Assembly (NCBI RefSeq): GCF_030296615.1
Contig: NZ_AP027732.1
Span: 930,001-994,000, forward strand
Origin: Frondihabitans sucicola
GTDB taxonomy: Bacteria > Actinomycetota > Actinomycetes > Actinomycetales > Microbacteriaceae
Reading direction: 5' to 3'
Length of the DNA: 64,000 nt
Of the stretch, positions 28,283 through 37,731 are shown in pieces. A program made the position numbers and the translations under genes. How positions within the stretch are numbered: position 1 is the stretch's first letter; each line of letters opens with the position of its first letter. The notes beneath the pieces are model-generated. The model searched no databases, had not been told where the DNA came from, and was given only the letters and a program-made list of their open reading frames with translations.

Positions 28283-28888
28283 ATGGCGAGCCCTTCCGAC
28301 AACGACCCGGCGCTTCAGCGGTTCCGCCGCGGCGCCGGCACCCGCGTGGGTCCTCCCGGGCCGCCACCGGTCCCCGGGGGCTACCGCCCACCCGGCGTTC
28401 AGCCGCCGGCCGAGACGCAGTCCGTCGCGCCCCGATCGGGCGAGCCGATCGCGCCGGGTACCGTTCCCGGTTGGCCGGCCACCCCCGATCCTGCTCGAGC
28501 AGAGCCGCTCTTCGGTGAACTCCTGGGCCCTCCGCCGGCCGTCGAGCCGGGCGAAGCCGAGCCGCTCTACGACGCCCCGTCGCCGTCGTGGCCTCCCGTC
28601 GACGACGACCCCGGTCGAGGTTCGGGCATCGCGTCGATCGTGGTGGGTTTCTTCGTCGGGATCGTCGGCCTGTTCATCGGCGTCTACTCGGTCCACCGCT
28701 CTCGCGAGGTCGGCCGAGCGGGTGTGCTCGGGTTCGTCGGAGTCCTGGTATCGCTCCTGAGCATCTTCGTCGTCGGTGCGATCGGGCTCTCCTGGGTGCG
28801 CTACGAGGTCGACGTCGCGCAGCAGTGCTCCCTGGTGGGGCCCGGGCACTACCTCACCCAGTCGGGCTCCGAGGTCACCTGCCGCTGA
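28283..28888 (+). CDS. DUF4190-like membrane protein
   Basis: A 201-residue protein: about 115 residues of Pro/Gly/Ala-rich disordered N-terminus, then two membrane helices (IASIVVGFFVGIVGLFIGVY and GVLGFVGVLVSLLSIFVVGAIG) joined by a short basic loop (SVHRSREVGRAG), ending in an extracytoplasmic tail with two cysteines. The helical pair matches the DUF4190 plan. Function unknown. Divergent from pfkA. Confidence 0.75.
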   Translation: MASPSDNDPALQRFRRGAGTRVGPPGPPPVPGGYRPPGVQPPAETQSVAPRSGEPIAPGTVPGWPATPDPARAEPLFGELLGPPPAVEPGEAEPLYDAPSPSWPPVDDDPGRGSGIASIVVGFFVGIVGLFIGVYSVHRSREVGRAGVLGFVGVLVSLLSIFVVGAIGLSWVRYEVDVAQQCSLVGPGHYLTQSGSEVTCR

Positions 28889-28900
28889 CCCCGGCGGCTG

Positions 28901-29389
28901 CTACAGCGAGATCGTCTCGTTGTCGCCGACGTTCTTCGGGTGCCCGCCCGTGGCCGCGGCCTTGGCGTACTTGAGCAGGGTCACGGCCTTCGGCTCGGTG
29001 CTGGTCCACGACTCGACGGTGTGGGCGTCCACCTCGAGGAGCGCGACCTGCGGGTCGTCGCGGCCCTGGTCGAACCAGGCCTCGGCGCCGGTGTTCCAGA
29101 GCTGGTCGATCTTCGCGGAATCGGTGGTGAGAACCGCCGTCCCCGAGATGGACAGCCAGCCCTTCGACGTCTCGACGCCCACGTTCACCTGCGGGTTCGC
29201 ATCGATGTCGTGGACCTTGGGGCTGTCTTTCGCGACGAAGAAGTACACCGAGCCGTCGAAGTCGCGGTCGACCAGGGCCAGGGGCCGGCTGACGAGGTGC
29301 CCTTCGGCGTCGAGCGTGGTGAGGAGTCCGATGCGGGCCTTGTCGAGGACATCGGCGACTGTCTTGATCTCTTCTGCTGTAGCGGTCAT
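28901..29389 (-). CDS. Pyridoxamine 5'-phosphate oxidase-like FMN protein (stress protein 26 type)
   Basis: A 162-residue split-barrel flavoprotein: IGLLTTLDAEGHLVSRPLALV and FFVAKDSPKVHDIDANPQVNVGVE are the FMN-binding segments of the general stress protein 26 family, and WLSISGTAVL closes the barrel. It probably reduces small molecules or binds a flavin, not true pyridoxamine oxidation. TAGCGT lies 7 nt before the ATG (leaderless). It ends 12 bp from the DUF4190-like gene (convergent). Confidence 0.85.
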   Translation of the reverse strand: MTATAEEIKTVADVLDKARIGLLTTLDAEGHLVSRPLALVDRDFDGSVYFFVAKDSPKVHDIDANPQVNVGVETSKGWLSISGTAVLTTDSAKIDQLWNTGAEAWFDQGRDDPQVALLEVDAHTVESWTSTEPKAVTLLKYAKAAATGGHPKNVGDNETISL

Positions 29390-29396
29390 GCCGCGG

Positions 29397-29402
29397 ACGC
29401 TA
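29397..29402 (-). promoter_or_regulatory. -10 box of FMN-protein gene
   Basis: On the minus strand TAGCGT is 7 nt before ATG 29389; it overlaps the last codons of trhO. Confidence 0.5.
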
Positions 29403-30283
29403 CGCTGCGGCGGCGTGCGCGGCGCACAGGATGCGCTCACCGTCGTGTACCCCCGCCACACGGCAGACGACGAGCTGTTCGCGGCACTGCGGATCCGCGC
29501 AGTTCTGCAGGTGCGAGCTCGGAGCCCCGCAGACGACGCAGGATGCCAGGACCGCCGCGTGGTCGCTGAACTCCACTTCGCCGCGCTTGTCGAAGACATA
29601 CAGCGAGCCCTCCCACAGTCCGTCGTCGCCGAAGCGCTCGCCGTAGCGGACGATGCCGCCGTCGAGCTGATAGACCTCGCGGAACCCTCGGTCGATCATG
29701 AGCGACGTGAGCACCTCGCAGCGCACGCCGCCGGTGCAGTAGGTGACGACCGGACGATCCTTGAGGTGGTCGTAGCGGCCCGAGTCGAGCTCCGCCACGA
29801 ACTCCCGAGTGTTCTGGACGTCGGGCACGACCGCACCCCGAAAGCGCCCGATCCGGGCCTCGAACTCGTTCCGCCCGTCGAAGAACGTGACGTCTTCGCG
29901 CGCGGTCAGCTCGTGGAGCTGCTCCGGGTCGAGACGCGTGCCGCCGCCGACGACGCCGTGCTCGTCGACGCGCAGCTCGCCCGGCGCGCCGAAGCTGACG
30001 ATCTCGTCGCGGACCTTCACGCTCAGCCGGGGAAGTCGTCGCCGCGCCCCTCGCTCCACTTCGCGTCGAGGTCTTTGAACGGGGCGTACTCCCGAGTCTT
30101 CCGGAGATAGCGCTTGACGTTCGGGAGGTCGCCGCCGACGGTGCCGTTGAGGCCGTCCTTCGAGATGACGATGCGGCCGACGAGGCCGAGCGACTCGCAG
30201 AGGTCGCGCTGCCAGAGCCGGATCGCCTCGGGATCAGCGAGTGGCGTGAACACGTAGTAGAGCAGGATCTTCGGGGTCGCCAC
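29400..30283 (-). CDS. trhO: tRNA uridine(34) hydroxylase TrhO, rhodanese-like (one-base frameshift)
   Basis: A UPF0176/TrhO protein of about 294 residues, which hydroxylates U34 of tRNA. The N-terminal ferredoxin-like part ([28 protein letters not shown]) and the rhodanese part ([15 protein letters not shown], catalytic Cys about 183 in YCTGGVRCE) lie in two frames; one base is missing in the G run 30029-30032. The C-terminus has a Cys cluster (CVVC, NCADPQC, VVC) that may bind zinc. Start GTG 30283 gives the family N-terminus. Confidence 0.88.
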
Positions 30284-30422
30284 ACCCGGAAGTCTAACTT
30301 CCCGAGAGGAGACCGGGCCCCTATAGTGTATGAAATGTAAATGTCGCACGACGGGCGACGGCTAGGGGGAGGCCCATGATCAGCGTGTGCAGGTCGCGTA
30401 CCAGCCCGAACGGGAGCGCTCG

Positions 30423-31139
30423 ATGAGCCCCGTGCCTTCTGTCGCAGCGCGCTCGAAATCGCGCGAGTTGCTCAGCGACAGTGTTCGGCGGCGACTCCTC
30501 GGGTCCATCCTCGACGGAACCCTCGTCGCCGGCGAACGCCTTCACGACGAGCAGCTCGTGGCCTGGCTCGGTGTCTCACGCACCCCGATCCGCACGGCGC
30601 TCGAACGACTGGCCGAGATCGGGCTCATCGAGATGGAGCCCAATCGCTTCACTCGCGTAGCCGTGCCGTCGCTCGCCGGTCTCGTCCAGGCGCTCGAAGT
30701 CCACGCGGCACTGACCGTCTCCGCCGTCGAAGGCGTCGTGTCCCGCCTCGACGACGCTGCCGTCGTCGAGTTTCGCCGACGACTGGCGCCCGTCGTCGAG
30801 CTGGGCCGGGAGCACGGCCCGGCCTGCTGGCAACCCGACGACCTCGCCTCGGTCGACCGGGTCCTGTGCTTCTTCTCGCAGCGCGCGGGCAACCCTCTCC
30901 TCCTCGACCTCCTCCACGAGGTGCGCGTGCGGCTGGCCTTCTGCTTCGTCAACACCCCGGTGCCCGTCGATCGTTCCCTGGTGACCGGCTTCGCGGTCGA
31001 GATCCTGCGGGGTGTCGAGCGACGCGACGAGTCCGCCGTGGTCCGAGCCGTCGTCTCCCATCTCGGGGCCGCGGCGGTGGCCGGCGCACCCGGCGGCGCC
31101 GGCCTCGTCGATGCGAAGGGTGTCGGTCCCGACGGTTAG
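30423..31139 (+). CDS. GntR-family regulator, paralogue C
   Basis: A 238-residue regulator from ATG 30423 (GGGAG 7 nt before it; a GTG at 30387 is possible). The winged helix GTLVAGERLHDEQLVAWLGVSRTPIRTALERLAEIGLIEMEPNRFTRV is close to the two GntR paralogues at 24.5-26.0 kb, indicating a common origin. A helical effector domain follows. Divergent from trhO across a short AT-rich stretch (around TATAGTGTATGAAATG) that may hold its operator. Confidence 0.82.
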   Translation: MSPVPSVAARSKSRELLSDSVRRRLLGSILDGTLVAGERLHDEQLVAWLGVSRTPIRTALERLAEIGLIEMEPNRFTRVAVPSLAGLVQALEVHAALTVSAVEGVVSRLDDAAVVEFRRRLAPVVELGREHGPACWQPDDLASVDRVLCFFSQRAGNPLLLDLLHEVRVRLAFCFVNTPVPVDRSLVTGFAVEILRGVERRDESAVVRAVVSHLGAAAVAGAPGGAGLVDAKGVGPDG

Positions 31140-31142
31140 CCT
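31137..31142 (+). promoter_or_regulatory. -10 box of glycosylase gene
   Basis: TAGCCT overlaps the stop codon of the GntR gene and lies 6 nt before ATG 31149; leaderless arrangement. Confidence 0.5.
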
Positions 31143-31148
31143 GTCCGC

Positions 31149-32102
31149 ATGTCCTCGATGGTCGTCGCCCCAGCCTCCGGTGGTCCGACGGCCGAGTTCC
31201 GCACGCGCTACGCCCCGCCCGAGCCCGTGCACCTGCACCAGACGCTCCGCGGGCTGTCGCGCGGGTCCGGTGATCCTGCGTACCGCGTCGTCGGGTCGAC
31301 GATCTGGCGTGCCGTCCGCACACCCGTTGGGCCGGGCAGCCTCCGGCTCGTGCCGTCGTCGTCCGGCATCGAGGCGACGGCCTGGGGCGACGGCGCCGAG
31401 TGGCTCATCGACGGGGTGCCCGAGCTCCTCGGCGACGGCGACGACTGGTCGGGTCTCGACGTCTCCCGCAACGACTTCCTCGCCGACGCGCGTCGTCGGC
31501 TGCCCGGGCTGCGGCTCACGCGCACCAATCAGGTCGTGCAGATGCTCGTCCCCGCAGTGCTCGAACAGAAGGTGACGAGCACCGAGGCCTGGCGCGCGTG
31601 GCGGCAGCTGGTCCGGGCCCACGGAACACCCGCGCCCGGGCCGGCCCCCGAAGGGCTCGTCGTCCCACCCGACGCCGCCGGCTGGTCACGGATCCCGAGC
31701 TGGGAGTGGCACCGTGCCGGCGTCGGCCCCCAGCGCTCGGCGACCGTGATGCGCGTCTGCGCGGTCGCCGCCGGGCTCGAGCGCACGCTGAGCCTCGGGC
31801 GCGGAGGCGACGAGATCCAGAAGCGGCTGCGCTCCGTCGTCGGCGTCGGCGTGTGGACGGCGGCCGAGACCAGCCAGCGGGCGCACGGCGACGCCGACTC
31901 ACCCAGTGTCGGCGACTACCACCTCCCGGCCCTCGTCGGCTGGGCGCTGATCGGCCGCCCCGTCGACGACGACGGCATGCTCGAACTGCTCGAGCCGTGG
32001 CGCGGCAACCGGGAGCGCGTGATGCGGCTCATCGGGGCGAGTGGGTTTCGTAAACCCCGCTTCGGGCCACGCCTCACAATCCAAGACCACCGACACCACT
32101 AG
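31149..32102 (+). CDS. DNA-3-methyladenine glycosylase family protein (HhH-GPD)
   Basis: A 317-residue HhH-GPD glycosylase that removes alkylated bases. The helix-hairpin-helix segment is in RSVVGVGVWTAAETSQRAHGD and the catalytic Asp in SVGDYHLPALVGWAL. The block TNQVVQMLVPAVLEQKVTSTEA is the usual base-recognition region. The last codons carry a TGAGGCGTGG-type repeat (inverse orientation, 32069). A palindrome right after the stop separates it from the convergent MarR gene. Confidence 0.88.
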   Translation: MSSMVVAPASGGPTAEFRTRYAPPEPVHLHQTLRGLSRGSGDPAYRVVGSTIWRAVRTPVGPGSLRLVPSSSGIEATAWGDGAEWLIDGVPELLGDGDDWSGLDVSRNDFLADARRRLPGLRLTRTNQVVQMLVPAVLEQKVTSTEAWRAWRQLVRAHGTPAPGPAPEGLVVPPDAAGWSRIPSWEWHRAGVGPQRSATVMRVCAVAAGLERTLSLGRGGDEIQKRLRSVVGVGVWTAAETSQRAHGDADSPSVGDYHLPALVGWALIGRPVDDDGMLELLEPWRGNRERVMRLIGASGFRKPRFGPRLTIQDHRHH

Positions 32103-32168
32103 GCGTGGCAGGGTGCGTGAACTGCTCTGCCAGATGAGGCGTGGCAGATCGCGTGCCCTGCCACGCCT
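32101..32168. terminator. Palindrome between convergent genes, possible bidirectional terminator
   Basis: AGGCGTGGCAGGGTGCG (32101-32117) pairs with 32152-32168 nearly perfectly. A third direct copy of TGAGGCGTGGCA lies in the loop near 32135. It spans the whole gap between the glycosylase and MarR genes. No U-run. Confidence 0.6.
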
Positions 32169-32626
32169 CAGTCGGAAGCGTCGTCTCCTATGGCGTCGAG
32201 GACGCGTTGTGAGAAAGCACGCAGCGACTCGCCCTCCTCGCCCAGCACGTCGACGAAGTAGCGCTTGATCGCCTCGTTGTGGCCGCGGCTCGACTCGAGC
32301 ATCGCGCGGCGGCCGTCGGGAGTGAGCTCGACCCAGGTGCCGCGCGCATCGGAGTCGCACTCGCTGCGGCGCACCAGCCCGCGCTTCTCCATGCGCGTCA
32401 CCTGGTGGCTGACGCGGCTCTTCTCCCAGCCGATCTGCTCGGCGATGTCCCGAACGCGAAGCCGACGATCGGCGCTCCGGCCGAGGCCGGCGAGGATCTC
32501 GTACTCCGGCGCCGACACGCCCGAGCCCTCGTAGAGGCGCACTTCGAGGGCGCGATCGAGGCGACGCCGCATCGCGTAGAAGGTGTCCCAGACGCTCCAC
32601 TCGTCTTCGGTGAGCTGCTCGGCCAT
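32168..32626 (-). CDS. MarR-family transcriptional regulator
   Basis: A 152-residue winged-helix regulator. EYEILAGLGRSADRRLRVRDIAEQIGWEKSRVSHQVTRMEKRGLVRR is the DNA-binding core, followed by the wing ECDSDARGTWVELTPDGR. It likely responds to phenolics or oxidants, by family. Divergent from putA with 41 bp between the starts, so it may control putA or itself. Confidence 0.9.
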   Translation of the reverse strand: MAEQLTEDEWSVWDTFYAMRRRLDRALEVRLYEGSGVSAPEYEILAGLGRSADRRLRVRDIAEQIGWEKSRVSHQVTRMEKRGLVRRSECDSDARGTWVELTPDGRRAMLESSRGHNEAIKRYFVDVLGEEGESLRAFSQRVLDAIGDDASD

Positions 32627-32632
32627 TCGCCC

Positions 32633-32638
32633 AGTGTA
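32633..32638 (-). promoter_or_regulatory. -10 box of MarR-type gene
   Basis: On the minus strand TACACT lies 6 nt before ATG 32626; leaderless arrangement. Confidence 0.6.
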
Positions 32639-32655
32639 GAGACGGTGGCGCGGCA

Positions 32656-32661
32656 TATCCT
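32656..32661 (+). promoter_or_regulatory. -10 box of putA
   Basis: TATCCT lies 6 nt before ATG 32668. The divergent marR -10 is only 18 bp away, so the two promoters must influence each other. Confidence 0.6.
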
Positions 32662-32667
32662 CGAAGC

Positions 32668-35600
32668 ATGTCCGACGTGCGCTCCGCTGACCTCGCCACC
32701 GAGACCATCGAGACCGTTCGACGCTGGCTCGCTGCTTCCGAAGGGGCGAAGGTCGATCCGTCGGCCGCCCGACTGGCCGGGGTCCTTCGCGATCCTGCCG
32801 GCCTCGATTTCACGCTCGGGTTCGTCGACCGGGTCGTGCGGCCCGAAGATCTGCACGTCGCGGGCCGCAGTCTCGAAGAGCTGAGCCACTCCATCCCCTC
32901 GTTCCTGCCCTGGTTCCTCCGGGCGGCCATCTCGGCCGGCGGCAGCATGGCATCGGGGGCACCGTGGCCGACCGTTCCGATGGCGCGCCGGGCACTGCGG
33001 CGGATGGTCGAGCACCTCATCGTCGACGCCACGCCGTCCCGCCTCGGCGCCAGCCTCGCCAAGCTCCGCGCCGACGGGTCGCGGCTCAACCTCAACCTGC
33101 TGGGCGAGGCCGTCCTGGGTGACGACGAGTCCGACCGGCGGCTCCGAGGCACTCGCGATCTGCTGGCGCGCGACGACGTCGACTACGTGTCGATCAAGGT
33201 CAGCGCCGTCGCCAGCCAGCTCTCGCTCTGGGCGTTCGAAGAGACCAGCGACCGCCTGGTCGCGCGGCTGCTCCCCTCTTCGAGCTGGCCAGCGCCGCCG
33301 AGACGACCAAGTTCATCAACCTCGACATGGAGGAGTACCACGACCTCGATCTCACGATCGACGTCTTCACGCGCATCCTCGACACGCCCTCGATGCTGAA
33401 GCTCGAAGCCGGTATCGTCCTCCAGGCCTACCTGCCCGATGCGCTCGGGGCGCTGCAGCTCCTCACCGAGTGGTCGAGGGCGCGCGTCGCCCGCGGCGGG
33501 GCGCCGATCAAGGTGCGGGTCGTCAAGGGCGCCAATCTGGCGATGGAACGCGTCGACGCCTCGCTGCACGGCTGGCCGCTGGCCACCTGGTCGAGCAAGG
33601 TCGAGACCGACACCAACTACAAGCGCATGCTCAACTGGGCGCTCACCCTCGACAACGCGGCCGTCGTCAAGATCGGCATCGCGGGGCACAACCTCTTCGA
33701 CGTCGCCTACGCGTGGAACCTCGCCAAGCGCCGCATGGTCACGGGCCGCGTCGACTTCGAGATGCTGCTCGGCATGGCGACCGCCCAGGCGGCTGCCGTC
33801 CGTGCCGACGTCGGGCAGCTGCTGCTCTACACGCCGGTCGTCCACCCGCACGAGTTCGACTCCGCCATCAGCTATCTCGTCCGCCGCCTCGAAGAGAACG
33901 CCTCGTCCGAGAACTTCCTCTCCGGCGCCTTCGACCTCGCCACCGACCCCGAGGTCTTCGACCGGGAGAAGTCGCGGTTCCTGGCTTCCCTGGCGGCTCT
34001 CGACGACCGCGTCCCTCGTCCGAACCGCCGACAGGATCGCTCTCGGCGACTCGACCTGGGAGCGCCGACCGCCGGATTCGTCAACGCGTCCGACACCGAT
34101 CCCTCGCTCGAGGCGAACCGCACGTGGGGGCGCAAGATCCTGCGGCGCTCCGCCACCTCCGAGCTCGGCATCGAGACGATCGACGAAGCCTGGGTCGACG
34201 ATCCCGGCCGCCTCGAAGAGGTCGTCGCAGGCGTCGCCGCGGCCGGCGTCGCCTGGGGGCGCGAAGACGGCGCCACCCGGGCCGAGCTCCTCGACCTCGT
34301 CGGACAGGGGCTCGCGGCGCACCGCGCCGAGCTCATCGAGGTGATGGCGTCCGAGACGGGCAAGACCATCGCCGAGGGCGATCCTGAGGTCAGCGAGGCG
34401 ATCGACTTCGCCTTCTACTACGCCGAGCAGGCCCGGGCCCTCGACCGCGTCGAGGGAGCAGTCGCTGTTCCTCCGCGCCTCACGGTGGTCGCCCCGCCGT
34501 GGAACTTCCCGGTTTCGATCCCCGTCGGCGGCGTCCTCGCGGCACTCGCGGTCGGGAGCGGCGTGATCCTGAAGCCCGCCCCTCAGGCGCACCGGTCGGC
34601 CGCCGTCATCGCCGAGATCCTCTGGAAGTCGGGCGTGCCCAAGTCGCTCCTGGCCCTCGTCGACCTCGACGAGGGGTCGCTCGGCCGCGACCTCATCGCG
34701 CACCCGGCCGTCGACCGCGTCATCCTCACCGGCTCCTACGACACCGCGGCGCTCTTCCGCTCGTGGCGGCCCGACCTTCCGCTTCACGCCGAGACGAGTG
34801 GAAAGAACGCGATCGTCGTCACACCGTCCGCCGACCTCGACCTGGCGGTGGCCGACATCGTCCAGAGCGCTTTCGGCCACGCCGGCCAGAAGTGCTCGGC
34901 TGCGTCCCTCGTGATCCTGGTCGGCTCCGTCGCCGAGAGCGCGCGCTTCCGGCGCCAGCTCGTCGACGCGGTCTCGAGCCTGCGCGTCGGCTATCCCGAC
35001 GTCCCCACGACCCGCATGGGGCCGCTGATCGATCCTCCGACCGGCAAACTCGAGCGGGGTCTCCGCACCCTGGCCGACGGCGAGTCCTGGCTGCTCAAGC
35101 CCGCGGCGCTCGACGACACCGACGTGCTCTGGAGCCCGGGCATTCGCGACGGCGTCACGCCGGGCAGCGAGTTCCACCTCACCGAGTACTTCGGGCCGGT
35201 TCTCGGCATCATGCACGCCTCGTCGCTGAGCGAGGCCATCGAGTGGCAGAACGCCGTCGACTACGGGCTCACCGCCGGCCTGCACGCCCTCGACGTCGAC
35301 GAGATCGCGACCTGGTCGGACGCGGTCCAGGCCGGCAACCTCTACGTCAACCGCACCACGACGGGTGCCATCGTGCAGCGCCAGCCCTTCGGCGGCTGGA
35401 AGCGCTCGACGGTGGGCACCGGCGCGAAGGCCGGCGGCCCCAACCAGCTCGTCGGCCTCACGACCTGGCGGCGCAACAATCACGAGCCCACCTCGTCGCT
35501 CAGCCTGCACGGCGTGCCCGACGTCGGCGTCCGCGTCATCGAGGCGACCCGCTCGGTGCTCTCCTTCGGCGAGTTCGATTTCGTGCGATCGGGCAGCGCG

Positions 35601-36293
35601 AGCGATCTGCGCGCCTGGCAGGACGACTACGCAGGATCGCGTGATCCGTCGGCCCTCGAAAGCGAGCGCAACGTGTTCCGCTACCGCCCTCACCCCGTGA
35701 TCCTGCGCCTCTCGACCGACGGTCGCATGGCCGATCTGGTGCGCCTCGTGGCTGCGGCTGCCGTAGCGGGCGCGCCTCTCTCGATCAGCAGCGCCCTTCC
35801 GCTCCCGGCCACCCTGGTGCAGTTGCTCCGCGGGGCGGACTCGCCCGTGCGCGTCGACGAGATCACGATCGAGAACGAGGGGCTCTGGCTGGCGCGCGCG
35901 TCGGCGGGCCTCCTGCAGGGGCAGGTCTCGGCTCCGGTCGAAGACGACCTCGCCCTGATCGAGCGAGCCACGCGAGACTCCGGCCTGCTTCAACTCGGTC
36001 TGCAGAACACGGTGGCGCTCGACCGCGCCGCCCTGCTGGAGGCCGACCCGACGACTCGTCTCGACGGCCCGGGGCCCGGCGTCTACCGCGGGCTGCGCGT
36101 GCGGCTGATCGGCGGCGATCCTGCAGCACTCGCCCGCGCGGTCGCGGGCAGCCCCGACGTCGCGATCTACGCCGACGAGGTCACCGAATCGGGGCGGATC
36201 GAACTGCTGCCGTTCCTGCACGAGCAGGCCGTGTCGCTCACCGCGCACCGGTTCGGCAACCCGGTCGCCGAGCTGGCGGCGTTGCGGCTGTAG
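32668..36293 (+). CDS. putA: Bifunctional proline dehydrogenase/P5C dehydrogenase (one-base frameshift)
   Basis: A PutA of about 1208 residues. The FAD-dependent proline dehydrogenase barrel spans roughly residues 60-450 (VSIKVSAVASQL, KFINLDMEEYHDLDLT, QAYLPDA). The P5C dehydrogenase follows, with catalytic Glu about 709 in HAETSGKN and Cys about 743 in GHAGQKCSAAS. A C-terminal tail of about 200 residues completes it. There is no N-terminal ribbon-helix-helix, so it is not a self-regulator. One C is lost in the run 33273-33276. It converts proline, and P5C from RocD, to glutamate. Confidence 0.93.
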
Positions 36294-36330
36294 CCGCCGC
36301 GCAGGCGGTCTCCGGCGAGGCGCGGGCGGG

Positions 36331-36768
36331 TTACGCGGGCTGGCGGTTGATGAGTTTGGAGAGCACGATCGCGCTGCGGGTGTGGTCGACGTTGGGGGCG
36401 TTGCGCACCCGCTCGAGGGCGCCCTCCAGGCTCGGGATGTCACGAGAGCGCATGTGGACGATGGCATCCGCGCTCCCGGTGACCGTGCCGGCGTCGACGA
36501 CCTCGGGGACGGTGCTCAAGATCCGCTGCAACTCGGCGGGCGAAACGGTTCCGCGGCAGAACAGCTCGACGTACGCTTCCGTTGCGAGTCCGTCGACGGC
36601 GGGGTCGACCTGCACGGTGAACCCGCGGATCACGCCGTCGGAGACCATCCGGTCGACGCGGCGCTTGACGGCGGAGGCGCTGAGGCCCACCACGGCGCCG
36701 ATGTCGCCGTAGCCCGCGCGGGCGTTCTGGCGCAGAAGGTCGATGATGCTGAAGTCGAGATTGTCCAC
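36331..36768 (-). CDS. Lrp/AsnC-family regulator
   Basis: A 145-residue Lrp-type protein. The helix-turn-helix is in IDLLRQNARAGYGDIGAVVGLSASAVKRRVDRMVSDGVIRGF; the RAM effector domain follows (ELFCRGTVSPAELQRILSTVPEVVDAGTVTGSADAIVHM). It is divergent from the ddaH-rocD pair, so it probably senses an amino acid (arginine, ornithine or proline) and controls them. Start GTG 36768 with TACAGT 6 nt upstream. Confidence 0.9.
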   Translation of the reverse strand: MDNLDFSIIDLLRQNARAGYGDIGAVVGLSASAVKRRVDRMVSDGVIRGFTVQVDPAVDGLATEAYVELFCRGTVSPAELQRILSTVPEVVDAGTVTGSADAIVHMRSRDIPSLEGALERVRNAPNVDHTRSAIVLSKLINRQPA

Positions 36769-36774
36769 GAGCAG

Positions 36775-36780
36775 ACTGTA
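36775..36780 (-). promoter_or_regulatory. -10 box of Lrp-type gene
   Basis: On the minus strand TACAGT lies 6 nt before GTG 36768. The AT-rich stretch 36781-36830 beside it is a plausible Lrp binding region. Confidence 0.55.
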
Positions 36781-36870
36781 CGGGATTTTGTTGCGCCGTT
36801 TTCTCGATTCTGCATGAATACTGCGTTCGACGCTGCCGAAATGCGCGTATTCCGTGTGAAACTGGCTGAC

Positions 36871-37731
36871 GTGAGCATCGCTACCGAACCCCAGTCGACC
36901 GCCGTCCCGACCCGTGAGGCCTCCCACCGCACGATCCTGATGTGCCGCCCGGAGCACTTCACGGTCAGCTATCGGATCAATCCGTGGATGCACCCCGAAG
37001 ACCCCACCGACACGTCGAGGGCCGTCGCCCAGTGGCAGACGCTCTACGACACGTACGTCTCCCTCGGCTTCGACGTGAAGCTCATCGAGCCGATCGACGG
37101 CCTGCCCGACATGGTCTACTCGGCCAACGGCGGGTTCGTGCTCGACGGGAAGGCGTACGGCGCCAGCTTCACCTACCCCGAGCGCCAGCCGGAGGGCCCC
37201 GCGTACATGGAGTGGTTCGCCGCCAACGGCTACGAGGTCTCGGTGCCCGAGCAGATCAACGAGGGCGAGGGCGACTTCCTCCTCGTCGGCGACGTGATCC
37301 TGGCGGGCACGGGCTTCCGCAGCGACTCGACGTCGCACGAAGAGTTGGCCCGCATCTTCGGTCGCGAGGTCATCACGCTCAAGCTGATCAATCCGAGCTT
37401 CTACCACCTCGACACCGCGATCGCCGTGCTCGACCCGGTGCCGGTCGACGGCCACAGCAACATCGCGTACCTCGAGAGCGCCTTCGACGAGCCGTCGCTC
37501 GCGATCCTGCGCGAACGCTATCCCGACGCCATCCTCGTGAGCGAGGAGGACGCCGCCATCCTCGGCCTCAACTCGTACTCCGACGGCTACAACGTCGTCA
37601 TCGCCTCCCGCGCCACGGGCTTCGAGAAGCAGCTGCGCGAGCGCGGCTACAACCCCATCGGCGTCGACCTGTCCGAGCTGCTGCTCGGCGGTGGCGGCGT
37701 GAAGTGCTGCACCCTCGAGCTGCGGCGATGA
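36871..37731 (+). CDS. Guanidino-group hydrolase (dimethylargininase / arginine dihydrolase-like)
   Basis: A 286-residue member of the amidinotransferase/DDAH fold. HRTILMCRPEHFTVSYRINPW opens the domain; DMVYSANGG (Asn 86) and FYHLDTAIAVLD (His) follow, and the catalytic Cys lies in GGVKCCTLEL. Such proteins are annotated as dimethylargininase, but the neighbours (rocD overlapping by ATGA, putA, an Lrp regulator) suggest release of ornithine for catabolism, as by arginine dihydrolase. Start GTG 36871 fits the family; ATGs at 36814 and 36841 are alternatives. Confidence 0.8.
   Translation: MSIATEPQSTAVPTREASHRTILMCRPEHFTVSYRINPWMHPEDPTDTSRAVAQWQTLYDTYVSLGFDVKLIEPIDGLPDMVYSANGGFVLDGKAYGASFTYPERQPEGPAYMEWFAANGYEVSVPEQINEGEGDFLLVGDVILAGTGFRSDSTSHEELARIFGREVITLKLINPSFYHLDTAIAVLDPVPVDGHSNIAYLESAFDEPSLAILRERYPDAILVSEEDAAILGLNSYSDGYNVVIASRATGFEKQLRERGYNPIGVDLSELLLGGGGVKCCTLELRR

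Noticed and set aside
33183-36467. 1094-codon open frame on the minus strand
   Set aside because: It is antisense to putA, whose domains and catalytic motifs are clear. The antisense product is His/Arg/Gly-rich without domain character, a codon-bias shadow at high GC.
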